Origin: Elioraea tepida
Lineage (GTDB): Bacteria; Pseudomonadota; Alphaproteobacteria; Acetobacterales; Acetobacteraceae
Direction of reading: 5' to 3'
Length of the DNA stretch: 64,000 nt
Assembly: GCF_019203965.1 (NCBI RefSeq)
Contig: NZ_CP076448.1
Coordinates: forward strand, 2,929,001 to 2,993,000
Part shown: positions 1 through 8,929 of the stretch, one piece after another
How the letters are laid out: every line of letters begins with the position of its first letter
How positions within the stretch are numbered: position 1 is the first letter of the stretch
Translations under genes and position numbers: made by a program
The notes under the pieces: model-generated
What the model was told of the DNA's origin: nothing
What the model saw: the letters and a program-made list of their open reading frames with translations, nothing else
Databases searched by the model: none

Positions 1-853
1 CAAGCGGCGCGCCATGCGCTGCGGCGCTGCCGGCCTTGGTCGGGGCGCCGAAGCCGATCACGGTCCGGCAGGCGATCAGTGTCGGCCTGCCGGAGCGGAT
101 CGCATAGCCGAGCGCCCCAGCGATTTCGGCATGGTCGTGGCCGTCGATCCGCTTCGTCGCCCAGCCATAGGAGGCGAAGCGCTTCAGAACGTCATCGGAA
201 CAGGAGAGCCCGGTCGAGCCGTCGATCGAGATACCGTTGTCGTCGAACAGCACGGTGAGCTTGGCGAGCCTGAGATGGCCGGCCAGCGAGGCGGCCTCGT
301 GGCTGATGCCCTCCATCAGGTCGCCGTCGGAGGCGATCACCCAGGTGCGATGATCGACGAGCGAGCGGCCGAAGCGGGCGGCGAGCATGCGCTCGGCGAT
401 CGCCATGCCGACGGCGTTGGCAAGCCCCTGGCCGAGCGGCCCGGTGGTGGTCTCTATGCCTGGGTGCTCGCCGAACTCCGGGTGGCCGGCCGTGCGGCTG
501 CCGAGCTGGCGGAAGTTCCGGAGCTCCTCCATCTCCATGCCGGCATGGCCGGTCAGGTGCAGGAGCGCGTAGAGCAGCATCGAGCCGTGGCCGGCCGAGA
601 GCACGAACCGGTCGCGGTCGGGCCAGCGCGGATCGGCGGCGTCGAACTTGAGCGCTCGCGTCCAGAGCACGGTCGCGACATCGGCCATGCCCATCGGCAT
701 GCCTGGGTGGCCCGACTTGGCCGCCTCGACCGCGTCGATGGCGAGTGCGCGCAGCGCATCCGCCATCCGCCGCTCCGGCCCGGCCGTGCGCTCGAGCAGA
801 GCGGCCATGGCGTCGGCGTCGATCGCTCGGTCGGTCGTGTCGGTGCTGGCCAA
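1..853 (-). CDS. tkt: Transketolase, N-terminal part (cut by the window edge)
   Basis: Transfers two-carbon ketol units between sugar phosphates in the pentose phosphate/Calvin pathways, using thiamine diphosphate. The visible 284 residues carry the N-terminal ThDP-binding half: a [10 protein letters not shown] segment, an LSAGHGSML segment, [16 protein letters not shown], and the metal/ThDP site [15 protein letters not shown]. The gene runs off the low-coordinate end, so the pyrimidine-binding and C-terminal domains are missing. I chose TTG at 851-853 because AAAGGA lies six bases upstream; an in-frame ATG at 806-808 is the alternative and would lose 15 residues. It is co-directional with the hydrolase at 966-1985 but separated by 112 bases. 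Identification is firm; the start codon is less so. Confidence 0.93.
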   Translation of the reverse strand, partial: MASTDTTDRAIDADAMAALLERTAGPERRMADALRALAIDAVEAAKSGHPGMPMGMADVATVLWTRALKFDAADPRWPDRDRFVLSAGHGSMLLYALLHLTGHAGMEMEELRNFRQLGSRTAGHPEFGEHPGIETTTGPLGQGLANAVGMAIAERMLAARFGRSLVDHRTWVIASDGDLMEGISHEAASLAGHLRLAKLTVLFDDNGISIDGSTGLSCSDDVLKRFASYGWATKRIDGHDHAEIAGALGYAIRSGRPTLIACRTVIGFGAPTKAGSAAAHGAPL

Positions 854-965
854 GGCGCGTCCTTTCCGGGCCGGGCGGGGCGCGTGGCCCGGGTGGGCGT
901 CGCTATAGAAAGGGGGGCGCCCTCGGGCAACCCCCTTCGCCGAAACCATCTTGGCCGAGCACGCG

Positions 966-1985
966 TCAGCGCATGAGGCCCTTCGCGGCGATCCACTCCT
1001 GGATGAGCGCGGCGATCTGGTCGGTGTTGTCGTCCATCATCAGCATGTGCGAGTTGCCCCGGATGCAGTCGGGCAAGGAGAGCTCCTCGACCGTCCCGCC
1101 CTTCTCGCGGATCGCCGCCGCCCAGCGGTCGATCACCGGCTTGATCCGCTGCCACAGGGCGTTCTCGCCGAGGAAGTCGCCCCACACCATCAGATGCGGG
1201 ATGTCCTTCACCCGTGCCGCATCATCCCGCGCCGGATCGGGGGCGCCGGAGGGCTCGATCGCGATGATCGCGCGGATCTTGTCGGGCGCTCGAAGTGCGG
1301 CGCGGAACATGAAGTTGCCGCCCTGGCTGTGCACGATCACCAGACAGGGGCAGACGCGATCGATGTAGGCGTCATAGGCCGCCTGGATCTTCGCATCCGT
1401 CGTCACCCAGCGTGGCACGGACTGCTTGGTGAACTGGTCCCACGCCGCGATGGGGAAGCGTGTTCCGGGATAGGCGCGCCGCGCCTGCGGGTCGCGCGCC
1501 CAGCCATCGGCCGGGCCGACCCGGAAGAGCTGCCAGCCCTCGCCCATGGTCCGGAATACGGGCTCGCCCTTGAAGATCTCGGGAAACCGCGACCAGCCCG
1601 CGCGGCCACGCTCGACCGCGTCGGAGACAGAGACGTCGTGCCCCGCGCGCAGGAAAGCCATCTGCCAGCCCGGGCGGCCGTCGGGCGTGGGCTCCCAGGT
1701 CACGCCCGTAAGGCCGCCGCCATGCACGAGCAGGAGCGGGAAGCGCGCCAGAGAGTTGGCGAGCCGGACGTACTGGACATACATCTGCCCCGCCTGGAAA
1801 TCGCCGTTGGGGTCGTAGCGGAAGGGCGGCGAGCCGGGAGAGAAGATGATCTCACGCGTCGGCAGGCCGGAGACGGTGGTGATGCCGCCGCCGATGTGGA
1901 AGCTGCCGATCTCGCGCACGGTGATGTCCTGCCCGAGCGCAGGGGCGGCCGGGAGCGCGAGCGCGGCAGCGAGAAGGGCTCGCAT
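966..1985 (-). CDS. Exported alpha/beta-hydrolase (esterase-like)
   Basis: Protein of 339 residues with a clear Sec signal peptide ([19 protein letters not shown], cleavage likely after ALGQ), so it probably acts in the periplasm. The fold is alpha/beta-hydrolase: an oxyanion-type HGGG stretch at about 88-91, a nucleophile motif VHSQGG (Ser about 220), and a late His in NSHML. The substrate is not evident. ATG at 1985 is preferred over an upstream in-frame ATG because GGAGAGGA sits just before it and the signal peptide then begins at residue 1. It lies 32 bases after the stop of the broken monooxygenase-type gene and downstream of the M20 amidohydrolase, so the three look like one operon. Family confident, specificity unknown. 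Confidence 0.8.
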   Translation of the reverse strand: MRALLAAALALPAAPALGQDITVREIGSFHIGGGITTVSGLPTREIIFSPGSPPFRYDPNGDFQAGQMYVQYVRLANSLARFPLLLVHGGGLTGVTWEPTPDGRPGWQMAFLRAGHDVSVSDAVERGRAGWSRFPEIFKGEPVFRTMGEGWQLFRVGPADGWARDPQARRAYPGTRFPIAAWDQFTKQSVPRWVTTDAKIQAAYDAYIDRVCPCLVIVHSQGGNFMFRAALRAPDKIRAIIAIEPSGAPDPARDDAARVKDIPHLMVWGDFLGENALWQRIKPVIDRWAAAIREKGGTVEELSLPDCIRGNSHMLMMDDNTDQIAALIQEWIAAKGLMR

Positions 1986-2017
1986 GGGTTTCCTCTCCGG
2001 TTCGTTGTCGTTTCGGT

Positions 2018-2326
2018 TCAAAGCGGCCGCAGGCCCTCGATCCGCACCGAGGCCACGAGCGGCTTCACCGCCGCGCGAGAGGCGCTCATGTGCGGGGCAG
2101 TGCTGTGCGCCTTGAGCGACGCCTCGTCGCGCTAGCGCTCAATGATGACCACCGTGTCGTCTCCCGCGAGCGTCTGTGCGGGGAGCACGCCGGGCGCATC
2201 CGCCGTGGCCTCGTAGGCGAGGCAGCCCTCCTCGGCGAGAACGAGCGGCTGTACCGAGAGGAAGGCGGCGAGCCAAGCGGCGCGCGCGCCGGGCTCGAGC
2301 GTGATCCGCGCAAGCACGTGGATCAT
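2018..2326 (-). pseudogene. Antibiotic-biosynthesis-monooxygenase (ABM/YgiN-like) gene with in-frame amber codon
   Basis: Starts MIHVLARITLEPG and follows the small dimeric ABM-fold monooxygenase family, usually about 95-105 residues. After 64 residues, at ...DDTVVIIER, the frame meets TAG (plus positions 2132-2134). Past that codon the same frame continues as RDEASLKAHSTAPHM and on to a TGA at 2018-2020, giving the expected family length of 102. Family members usually have Trp right after this position (ERW followed by a residue run into an AH-x-P-H motif), so TGG to TAG is the simplest explanation. Its ATG overlaps the stop of the upstream M20 gene (ATGA at 2323-2326), showing a once-coupled operon. 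Could be a true nonsense mutation, stop readthrough or a sequence error. Confidence 0.8.
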
Positions 2327-3588
2327 GCGAGCCTCCGGTTGGCGCGGGCGAGCACGGCATCGCACAGCACCTGTGCGCCGGCGGCCGCATGCTCGGGAAG
2401 GATGCTCTCCTCCTCGTTGTGCGAGAGCCCGTCCTTGCAGGGGATGAAGATCATCGCCGTCGGCACCTTCCGCGCCACGTAGACCGCGTCATGCCCCGCA
2501 CCCGAGACGATCTTGCGCGCGCTGAAGCCGCGACGCTTCGCCGTCTCGGCCACGAGAGCGATGCAGTCCGGGTCGAAGGGCTGGGCGGCGAAGCGGAAGA
2601 GCTCGGTGAGCGTAAGACTGAGCCGAAGCTCGTCCGCGATCGCCTGCGCCGCTTTCGGGAACGCTTCGGCGATCGCCGCGAGTTCGGCATCGTCTGGGTG
2701 GCGGAACTCCACCGAGAACCGGACCTCTCCCGGAACGACGTTGCGGCTGTTCGGGAGCACCTGGAGTTGGCCGACCGTGCCGCGCCCTGCTTCGCCGCGC
2801 GCACGCATCATCCGGTCGACGAGGTCGATGATTCGCGCGGCACCGACGAGAGCGTCACGACGCGCCAAGGGGGGCGTAGTTCCGGCGTGGCTGTCGCGCC
2901 CAGTCAGCACCGCATCGTACCAGACCTGGGCCTGCGCTCCGGTGACGATGCCGATCAGCCGATCCTCCGCCTCGAGGATCGGCCCCTGCTCGATGTGCAG
3001 CTCGAAATAGGAATCGGCCGGGAAGCACTCAGCCGTCTGCTCGCCCTTGTAGCCGATCGACTCGAGCGCCTGCTCAACGGTCACGCCTTCGGAGTCGGCG
3101 AGCGCATAGGCCTTCGGCAGCGGATAGACCCCGGCCCAGACGCCCGAGCCCATCAGCGAGTGGCCGAAGCGCGAGCCCTCCTCGTCGGTCCAGTTGCACA
3201 GCACGAGCGGGGCCTCGGTCTCGACGCCCGCCTCGTTCAGGGTGCGGATCAGCTCGAGCCCGGCGATCACCCCGAGCGCCCCGTCGAACTTGCCCCCCGA
3301 AGGCTGGCTGTCGAGATGCGAGCCGAACAGGACCGGCTTGCGCGAGGGGTCACGCCCCGGGCGGCGGGCGAACATGTTGCCGATCGCGTCGACCGTGACG
3401 GTGAGCCCCTCCGCCTCGCAGAGTTTGCGGAAATGGTCCCGGCCGCGCTTGTCCACCTCGGTCAGAGTGAGCCGGCGCACCCCTCCCTTCGGCGTGGCGC
3501 CGATCGCCGCCATATCCATCAGCGCGTCCCACAGCCGGCGCGGGTCGATGCGCAGGTTGTGGTCGCGTGTCGGCGTTCCGCCGTCCAT
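2323..3588 (-). CDS. M20-family hydantoinase/carbamoylase (N-carbamoyl-L-amino-acid hydrolase type)
   Basis: Metal-dependent amidohydrolase of 421 residues, of the family that includes N-carbamoyl-L-amino-acid hydrolase, beta-ureidopropionase and allantoate amidohydrolase. Visible metal-site motifs are GSHLDSQPSGGKFDGALG, CNWTDEEGSRFG, ELHIEQGPILE, and near the C-terminus SGAGHDAVYVAR with GLSHNEEE. Dimerisation-domain sequence (AQVWYDAVLTGRDSHAG, then LPNSRNVVPGEVRFSVEFRHP) fits. I start at ATG 3588, which has GAGGAGGG upstream, rather than 14 codons earlier. It is first in a three-gene minus-strand operon and overlaps the next gene by ATGA. Exact substrate cannot be told from sequence; no hydantoinase is adjacent. 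Confidence 0.85.
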   Translation of the reverse strand: MDGGTPTRDHNLRIDPRRLWDALMDMAAIGATPKGGVRRLTLTEVDKRGRDHFRKLCEAEGLTVTVDAIGNMFARRPGRDPSRKPVLFGSHLDSQPSGGKFDGALGVIAGLELIRTLNEAGVETEAPLVLCNWTDEEGSRFGHSLMGSGVWAGVYPLPKAYALADSEGVTVEQALESIGYKGEQTAECFPADSYFELHIEQGPILEAEDRLIGIVTGAQAQVWYDAVLTGRDSHAGTTPPLARRDALVGAARIIDLVDRMMRARGEAGRGTVGQLQVLPNSRNVVPGEVRFSVEFRHPDDAELAAIAEAFPKAAQAIADELRLSLTLTELFRFAAQPFDPDCIALVAETAKRRGFSARKIVSGAGHDAVYVARKVPTAMIFIPCKDGLSHNEEESILPEHAAAGAQVLCDAVLARANRRLA

Positions 3589-3683
3589 GCGGCCTGCCCT
3601 CCTCACCCGTGAGCGCGCATTCTGCGCCACCGCTCCCGCGACGCAAGGCTCGACAGGGCCACCGCTCGCCCTATTGTGCCGCC

Positions 3684-4463
3684 ATGAACCACGCCATCCC
3701 CGCCACGGTGCCGCGTGCCGCCCTGGTCACTGGGGCGGCGAAGCGGCTCGGCCGCGCTATCGCTCTCGCGCTCGCCGAAGCGGGCTTCGACCTCGCGATC
3801 CACTACGGGGCGAGCGCTGCGGAGGCGGAGGAGACAGCGTTGGCAATCCGCGCGCTCGGCCGGCAGGCGGTCACACTCCGGGCCGATCTCGGGCGCGAGC
3901 AGGAGGTCACGCCGCTCGTCGGGGCGGCCTCCGCCGCTCTGGGCCCGCTCGGCGTGCTCGTGAACAACGCCTCGACCTTCGAGCGCGACGAGGTGGCCGA
4001 TGCGACACGCGAGAGCTGGGACAGGCACCTCGAGCCGAACCTGCGCGCCCCGTTCGTGCTCACCCAGCGCTTCGCCGCCGCTCTGCCGCCCGACGCGGAG
4101 GGCGTGGTCCTGAACCTCCTCGACCAGCGTGTCTGGTCGCTCACCCCGCACTTCGTGAGCTACACGGTGAGCAAGGCAGGGCTGTGGGCGCTCACTCGGT
4201 CGCTTGCGCTCGCGCTCGCGCCGCGAATCCGCGTGGTCGCGATCGGACCTGGGCCTGCCCTGCCGAGCCCGAGGCAGACCCAGGAGCAGTTCGACCGGCA
4301 GTGCGCCTCCGTGCCGCTCCGCCGCGGCACGAGCCCGGAGGAGGTTGCGCGCGCAGCGCTGGCGCTGCTTTCGCTTCCCTCCGTCACCGGGCAGATGCTC
4401 GCGCTCGACGGCGGCCAGCACCTGAACTGGGGCCCGACGACCGACGCCGAGCCCGAGGAGTAG
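3684..4463 (+). CDS. Short-chain dehydrogenase, pteridine-reductase/FolM-like
   Basis: SDR protein of 259 residues. The nucleotide-binding motif is TGAAKRLGRAIA, the TGxxxRxG form typical of pteridine reductases (PTR1/FolM) rather than the usual TGxxxGxG. It also has LVNNAS and the catalytic SYTVSK. The C-terminus ends in TGQMLALDGGQHL, as in classical SDRs. It sits 9 bases upstream of folB, so reduction of dihydrofolate or dihydromonapterin is the likely role; that inference is strengthened by context but not proven. The ATG at 3684 begins just before the Rossmann segment. It is divergent from the M20 operon, with 95 bases between start codons. Confidence 0.82.
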   Translation: MNHAIPATVPRAALVTGAAKRLGRAIALALAEAGFDLAIHYGASAAEAEETALAIRALGRQAVTLRADLGREQEVTPLVGAASAALGPLGVLVNNASTFERDEVADATRESWDRHLEPNLRAPFVLTQRFAAALPPDAEGVVLNLLDQRVWSLTPHFVSYTVSKAGLWALTRSLALALAPRIRVVAIGPGPALPSPRQTQEQFDRQCASVPLRRGTSPEEVARAALALLSLPSVTGQMLALDGGQHLNWGPTTDAEPEE

Positions 4464-4472
4464 GAAGAGGGG

Positions 4473-4898
4473 ATGGACCCGTCAGTCGAGCGCAGGATTG
4501 CCTCCGCCGCCTTGGCGCTCAGGCACGTGTTCGTGCGCGACCTCGTGGTCGAGGCGTGCGTGGGCGTGCACCCGCACGAGCGCGGCCGCCCGCAGCCTGT
4601 GCGCGTGAGCATTGATCTCGGTGTGGAGGACGACGGGGCGAGGCCGCTCTCTCGCCCTGCCGTGAGCCACGATGACCTCTCGCGGGTGGTCGATTACGAG
4701 GCGGTTGCGGCCACCGCCCGGCGTATCCTCGAGGCGGGGCATGTGGCGCTGGTGGAGACACTCGCCGAGCGGATCGCCGAGGCGTGCCTCGCCGACCGGC
4801 GCGTCAGGCTTGTTCGCGTCAGGGTTGAGAAGCTCGAAGCGGTCGCCGGAGCGGCCTCGGTCGGCGTCGAGATCGAGCGTCGCAACCGAGAGCCCTGA
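4473..4898 (+). CDS. folB: Dihydroneopterin aldolase
   Basis: Folate-pathway enzyme converting dihydroneopterin to 6-hydroxymethyl-dihydropterin plus glycolaldehyde. The 141-residue protein has the family opening FVRDLVVEACVGVHPHERGRPQPVRVSIDLG (given here by key parts: LVVEACVG, HPHERG, QPVRVSIDL), a DDLSRVVDYEAV segment and the late ALVETLAERIAEACL helix. There are about 20 extra residues before the conserved core. It follows the FolM-like gene by 9 bases, with GAAGAGGGG as the ribosome binding site, and almost certainly shares its transcript. Confidence 0.92.
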   Translation: MDPSVERRIASAALALRHVFVRDLVVEACVGVHPHERGRPQPVRVSIDLGVEDDGARPLSRPAVSHDDLSRVVDYEAVAATARRILEAGHVALVETLAERIAEACLADRRVRLVRVRVEKLEAVAGAASVGVEIERRNREP

Positions 4899-5175
4899 CC
4901 GCGCGATTTGTCCACTGCCGGCTTTCGGCAGCAGCTGCGCGTCTCTGACACACCCCTGTCATCGACCGAACCGTCGAACGCGCGCAGGCCGGAAATATTT
5001 TCAAGTGTTTTCAGTGGTTTGACGAAAGCTGCCCAAGAAGGCGGCAGTCCATTAAACTCAAGGAAGGAGGCCGGACTCGCGCTTCCGTGAGAACCTTCCC
5101 CACAGACTTGTCCACAGATTCGGTGGATGGATGGACGGCCGGATGCCGCGCGCGGAGGAACAAGGAAAAACGCGC
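4899..5175. promoter_or_regulatory. folB-uvrC intergenic region with AT-rich stretch and DnaA-box-like 9-mers
   Basis: No gene seen. The stretch 4990-5075 is much richer in A/T than its surroundings (GGAAATATTTTCAAG, CATTAAACTC). Three sequences resemble the DnaA box TTATCCACA: TTGTCCACT at 4908-4916, TTCCCCACA at 5096-5104 and TTGTCCACA at 5108-5116. The last differs at one base. It probably holds the uvrC promoter; I cannot fix a -35/-10 pair. Confidence 0.35.
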
Positions 5176-7110
5176 ATGACGCGAACCGAAGGTGAGGTTT
5201 CACCCGACAGTGGAGTGGAGCGCGGCGCCAAGCCGGCCACTGGCCACACCGTCATCGCCGCCTGCCTGCCGAGCCTGCCCGACACCCCTGGCGTCTATCG
5301 GATGCAGGATGCCTCGGGCAAGGTGCTCTATGTCGGCAAGGCAAGGAGCCTGCGCAAACGCGTTGCCGCCTATACCCGGCCGGCGCGCCTGCCCGAGCGG
5401 CTCCGGCGCATGGTGAGCCTGACCGCCTCGCTCGAGGTGATCACCACCCACACCGAGGCGGAGGCGCTGCTGCTCGAGAGCAATCTCATCAAGCGCCTCG
5501 AACCGAAGTTCAACATCGTACTGCGCGACGACAAGTCCTATCCGTGGCTGTCGCTGACGACCGACCACCCCTTCCCGCGGCTTGCCAAGCATCGCGGCGC
5601 GCATCGCGAGGGGTCCGAGTATTTCGGCCCCTATGCCTCGGCCTGGGCGGTGAACCAGGCGATGACGGCGCTGCAGCGGGCGTTCCTGTTGCGTTCCTGC
5701 ACCGATTCGATGTTCGCCTCGCGCACCCGGCCCTGCCTGCTCTACCAGATCAAGCGCTGCGCCGCGCCGTGCGTCGGCCGCGTCAGCGAACGGGACTATG
5801 CCGCCCTGGTCGCCCAGGCGCGGCGTTTCCTCACCGGCCACTCGGCCGAGGTTCAGAAGGAGCTTGCGGCGGAGATGGAAGCCGCTGCGGCCGAACTCGC
5901 CTTCGAGCACGCGGCTCGCCTGCGTGACCGGATCCGTGGCCTGACTCATGTCCAGGGCAAGGACGCGGTGAACGCTCTCGAGGTCGGCGATGCCGACGTG
6001 ATCGCCATCCACCAGGCGGGGGGAGCGAGCGCAATTCAGGTGTTCTTCGTGCGCGCCGGGCGGAACAACGGCAACCGCGCCTTTTTTCCGGGCCATGCGT
6101 CGGGCGACGGGCCTGGGGCCGTGCTCGGCGCCTTCATCGGCCAGTTCTACGACGACAAGCCGCCGCCGCGGCAGCTCCTTCTGAGCCACGAGATCCCCGG
6201 GGCGCGCCTCGTTGCGGAGGCGCTCGCGCTGAAGGCCGGCGGGGCGGTCACGATCGCCGTGCCGAAGCGCGGGCCGAAGCGCGAGATGGTGGCGCTCGCC
6301 GAGACGAACGCGCGCGAGGCGCTCGAGCGTCGCCTAGCCGAACGGGCGGGGCAGGGCGCCCTGCTCGAGGGGGTGGCGCGTGTGTTCGGGCTCGCCTCTC
6401 CTCCGGCGCGTATTGAGGTGTACGACAACAGCCACACCCGCGGGCGCGAGGCCTATGGCGTGATGATCGCCGCCGGCGCCCAGGGCTTCCTCAAGTCCGC
6501 CTACCGGAAGTTCATCATCAAGGGCGAGATTACCCCTGGCGATGACATCGCGATGCTGCGCGAGGTCCTCACCCGCCGCTTCGGCCGGCTGCTGCGCGAG
6601 GAGGGGGGGGAGGAGCGTGGCGAGTCCTGGCCCGACCTCGTTCTGATCGACGGCGGCGCGGCCCAGCTCGCCGCTGCCGAGGCGGTGCTCGCGGAGCTCG
6701 GCGTCGAGGACGTGCCGATCGTTGCGATCGCCAAGGGGCCGGACCGCAACGCCGGGCGCGAGCGTTTCTTCCTTCCCGGGCGGGAGCCCTTCGAGCTGCC
6801 GCCGCGCGATCCCGTCCTCTACTACCTCCAGCGCCTGCGCGACGAGGCGCACCGCTTCGCCATCTCCGCCCACCGGGCGGCGCGGCAGAAGACGCTCTCC
6901 CGCTCCGGTCTCGACGGGATCGAGGGCATCGGCCCTGCGCGCAAGCGGGCGCTGCTTAACCATTTCGGCTCGGCGCGAGGCGTCGCCCAGGCCGGCCTTG
7001 CCGCGCTCGAGGCCTGCCCCGGGATCGACCGGGCCTTGGCTCAGCGGATCTACGACCATTTCCATCCGGGTGCTGCGCCCGCTAGACTGCCCCCGGCTGG
7101 CGAGGGCTGA
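5176..7110 (+). CDS. uvrC: UvrABC excinuclease subunit C
   Basis: Makes the dual incisions in nucleotide excision repair after UvrB loads on damaged DNA. The 644-residue protein shows the GIY-YIG nuclease (PGVYRM with [10 protein letters not shown], about 38-59), cysteines in the linker ([21 protein letters not shown]), a UVR helix near 220-250, the RNase H-like C-terminal nuclease ([10 protein letters not shown] and LIDGGAAQL), and tandem helix-hairpin-helix motifs ([27 protein letters not shown]). ATG 5176 has AAGGAAA upstream; an ATG at 5131 is possible. A run of eight G at 6603-6610 is in frame (Glu-Glu-Gly-Gly-Glu-Glu), so this homopolymer has not broken the gene. Confidence 0.96.
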   Translation: MTRTEGEVSPDSGVERGAKPATGHTVIAACLPSLPDTPGVYRMQDASGKVLYVGKARSLRKRVAAYTRPARLPERLRRMVSLTASLEVITTHTEAEALLLESNLIKRLEPKFNIVLRDDKSYPWLSLTTDHPFPRLAKHRGAHREGSEYFGPYASAWAVNQAMTALQRAFLLRSCTDSMFASRTRPCLLYQIKRCAAPCVGRVSERDYAALVAQARRFLTGHSAEVQKELAAEMEAAAAELAFEHAARLRDRIRGLTHVQGKDAVNALEVGDADVIAIHQAGGASAIQVFFVRAGRNNGNRAFFPGHASGDGPGAVLGAFIGQFYDDKPPPRQLLLSHEIPGARLVAEALALKAGGAVTIAVPKRGPKREMVALAETNAREALERRLAERAGQGALLEGVARVFGLASPPARIEVYDNSHTRGREAYGVMIAAGAQGFLKSAYRKFIIKGEITPGDDIAMLREVLTRRFGRLLREEGGEERGESWPDLVLIDGGAAQLAAAEAVLAELGVEDVPIVAIAKGPDRNAGRERFFLPGREPFELPPRDPVLYYLQRLRDEAHRFAISAHRAARQKTLSRSGLDGIEGIGPARKRALLNHFGSARGVAQAGLAALEACPGIDRALAQRIYDHFHPGAAPARLPPAGEG

Positions 7111-7162
7111 GCCCTTGCCGCCGAGCCGCGCTGCGGGAGCGCGGCCGAGCAGGCGGGGTTCC

Positions 7163-7786
7163 GTGCCGAGCGACCTTCCCAATCTCCTGACCGTCTCGCG
7201 CATCGCGGCGATCCCGGTGCTCGCGGCGTTGATGCTCGCCCGGCTGCCGGCCGCTGATTTTGCCGCCTGCGTCGTCTTCACCGCTGCCGCGGTGACCGAT
7301 TGGCTTGACGGCAGGCTCGCCCGCGCCCGTGGCGCCACCTCCGATCTCGGCCGGATGCTCGACCCGATCGCCGACAAGCTTCTGGTCGGCGCCACCCTGA
7401 TGCTGCTCGCGGGGCTCGGGCGTCTTTCCGATCTCGGCCTGCTCGCCGCCGTCGTGATCATGCTCCGCGAGATCCTCGTTTCGGGCCTGCGGGAGTATCT
7501 CGCGGGCCTCGCCGCGGGGCTTCCCGTCACCGCCCTCGCCAAGTGGAAGACCGGGGTGCAGATGACGGCGCTCGGCATGCTCGTCGCCGGCGACGGCACG
7601 GCCGCCCTGCTCGGGCTCGATGTCCTGCCGGTGTCTCTGCTCGGCGAGGCGCTGCTGATGCTCGCCGCCGCTCTCACGCTCGTCACGGGATGGGACTATT
7701 TCTCGGCCGGATTGCGACATCTACGCCGCGATGCGCCTAGGGCCGAGGCGGGACGACCGGCTGCCGAGCAGGTTCGGCGCGGGTAA
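7163..7786 (+). CDS. pgsA: CDP-diacylglycerol-glycerol-3-phosphate 3-phosphatidyltransferase
   Basis: Inner-membrane enzyme that makes phosphatidylglycerol phosphate from CDP-diacylglycerol and glycerol 3-phosphate. The CDP-alcohol phosphotransferase signature DGx2ARx8Gx3Dx3D is complete (DGRLARARG ... DLGRMLDPIAD). It begins PSDLPNLLTVSRI, typical of PgsA, and has about five hydrophobic segments plus MLREILVSGLREYLA. Length is 207 residues from GTG 7163, which has AGGCGGGG upstream; a TTG at 7114 would add 16 residues. It starts 52 bases after uvrC, an arrangement also common in other proteobacteria. Confidence 0.92.
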   Translation: MPSDLPNLLTVSRIAAIPVLAALMLARLPAADFAACVVFTAAAVTDWLDGRLARARGATSDLGRMLDPIADKLLVGATLMLLAGLGRLSDLGLLAAVVIMLREILVSGLREYLAGLAAGLPVTALAKWKTGVQMTALGMLVAGDGTAALLGLDVLPVSLLGEALLMLAAALTLVTGWDYFSAGLRHLRRDAPRAEAGRPAAEQVRRG

Positions 7787-7874
7787 TGCGCCCTCCCTTG
7801 TGGCGCCCGACCCGGCGGCGTAGCTACTGTGCCATGCGACGGGGATGCCGATGACGTGTTCGGGCGAAGCGAGG

Positions 7875-8480
7875 ATGCGCGTGCCACGGAGCCTTGTGGC
7901 GGTGGGGCTTGCGCTGACGCTCGGGGGCTGCGGGGTCTGGCAAGGGTTCTCCGGGTCGGGAGAGGGCTTCGGTGGCTTCGGCATGCGCCCGCTTCCCGTT
8001 CCGGCGGCGGAAGCCGAGGGCTACACGATGCGCCGCCTGCGCGGCCAGCCGGACGGCACGGCGGCGCTGCAGCCCGACCTCTCGATCCAATGGCCTTATA
8101 CCCAGGAGCTGCCGCGGACGGGCGCGGTCGAGACGGACGGCGAACGCGCGCAGCGCGCCGAACGCGAGGGGAGACGCGAACGTCGCGCGGCGCAGCCTCG
8201 CGGTTCGGCCACCGAAAACCGCGAGGCCGCCCGCCCGCCCGAGCAGATCTCGGCCACGCCCGCACCCCGTGAGCTCGCCCCTCCGCCGCCAGACCCTGAG
8301 CAGCGTGGCCAGGCGATCCCCTTCGCTCCTCCCGGAACGGTCACCACCGGCGGAACGCGGACCGAGCGGACAGGGACCTTCGGCGGCCCGGCCGGCTCCG
8401 GCACCACCGTGCGCGATGGCGGCACCACCACCCTGATGGGGGCGGACGGCACGCTCCGCACCGTGCCGACGCCGCGCTGA
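7875..8480 (+). CDS. Putative lipoprotein, no recognised domain
   Basis: About 201 residues. The N-terminus RVPRSLVAVGLALTLGGCG is a signal peptide with lipobox LGGC, so the mature protein should be lipid-anchored. The rest is low-complexity: an Arg/Glu/Ala-rich middle, a Pro-rich stretch, and a Gly/Thr-rich end with GGTTTLMGADGTLRTVPTPR. No catalytic motif is visible. Start is uncertain: ATG 7875 puts the lipobox at a normal distance but has little spacing from GCGAGG; ATG 7851 has GACGGGG at a better distance but a longer leader. It ends 2 bases before moaD. Confidence 0.6.
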   Translation: MRVPRSLVAVGLALTLGGCGVWQGFSGSGEGFGGFGMRPLPVPAAEAEGYTMRRLRGQPDGTAALQPDLSIQWPYTQELPRTGAVETDGERAQRAEREGRRERRAAQPRGSATENREAARPPEQISATPAPRELAPPPPDPEQRGQAIPFAPPGTVTTGGTRTERTGTFGGPAGSGTTVRDGGTTTLMGADGTLRTVPTPR

Positions 8481-8482
8481 GC

Positions 8483-8737
8483 GTGATCCGCGTCCTCTAC
8501 TTCGCCTGGCTCCGGCAGCGGGTGGGAGTCGCAGAGGAGACGGTGACGCCGCCCGAAGGGGTCGGCACGGTCGGCGCGCTCGCCGACTGGCTCGCCGGGC
8601 GCAGCCCCGGCCATTCCGCGGCGTTTGCCAACCGCGCGAGCATACGCTGCGCCGTGAACCAGGACTTCGCGACTCCCGACACGCCGGTGCGGGCGGGCGA
8701 CGAGGTGGCGTTCTTCCCCCCCGTCACGGGCGGGTGA
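8483..8737 (+). CDS. moaD: Molybdopterin synthase small (sulfur-carrier) subunit
   Basis: MoaD is the ubiquitin-like carrier whose thiocarboxylated C-terminal glycine donates sulfur to precursor Z in molybdopterin synthesis. The 84-residue protein opens with VLYFAWLRQRVGVAEETV, has GDEVAFFPPVTGG at the end and finishes in the required Gly-Gly. Start is GTG 8483, two bases after the lipoprotein stop, so the genes are probably co-transcribed. Its usual partner moaE does not follow; after it come 192 bases and a PEP-CTERM gene. Confidence 0.92.
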   Translation: MIRVLYFAWLRQRVGVAEETVTPPEGVGTVGALADWLAGRSPGHSAAFANRASIRCAVNQDFATPDTPVRAGDEVAFFPPVTGG

Positions 8738-8784
8738 GCAACCGGGCGGGGGCCTGCGGCTCGGCTCGCACCGTGTCGGAATTC

Positions 8785-8814
8785 TTGACACGCCTCCGCA
8801 GACGTTGCGATGGT
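8785..8814 (+). promoter_or_regulatory. Possible promoter upstream of the PEP-CTERM gene
   Basis: A perfect TTGACA (8785-8790) is followed, after 18 bases, by GATGGT (8809-8814), which matches TATAAT at three of six positions. The surrounding 8780-8850 stretch is A/T-rich for this genome. The gene starts at 8930. The weak -10 makes this tentative. Confidence 0.35.
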
Positions 8815-8929
8815 GATAAGATAAAGCAAAGGAAAACAGATAATTAAGCGGGATGGCATCGTTTATGCGTGCCTCGCATGGGGGCCGCTGGTGCGGACTC
8901 CCAACACGCAATAAAAGCGAGATGGAGAG

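Noticed and set aside
553-1185. Long minus-strand open frame across the transketolase/hydrolase junction
   Set aside because: It runs across two recognised genes in another frame and has only Arg/Pro-rich composition.
4899-5175. Chromosome origin at the DnaA-box-like cluster
   Set aside because: Only three imperfect boxes, no hemE/parAB or dnaA context, no 13-mer array; kept only as a low-interest regulatory observation.
6603-6610. G8 run in uvrC as another frameshift
   Set aside because: The run encodes in-frame glycines within an acidic loop and the protein is full length with all domains.
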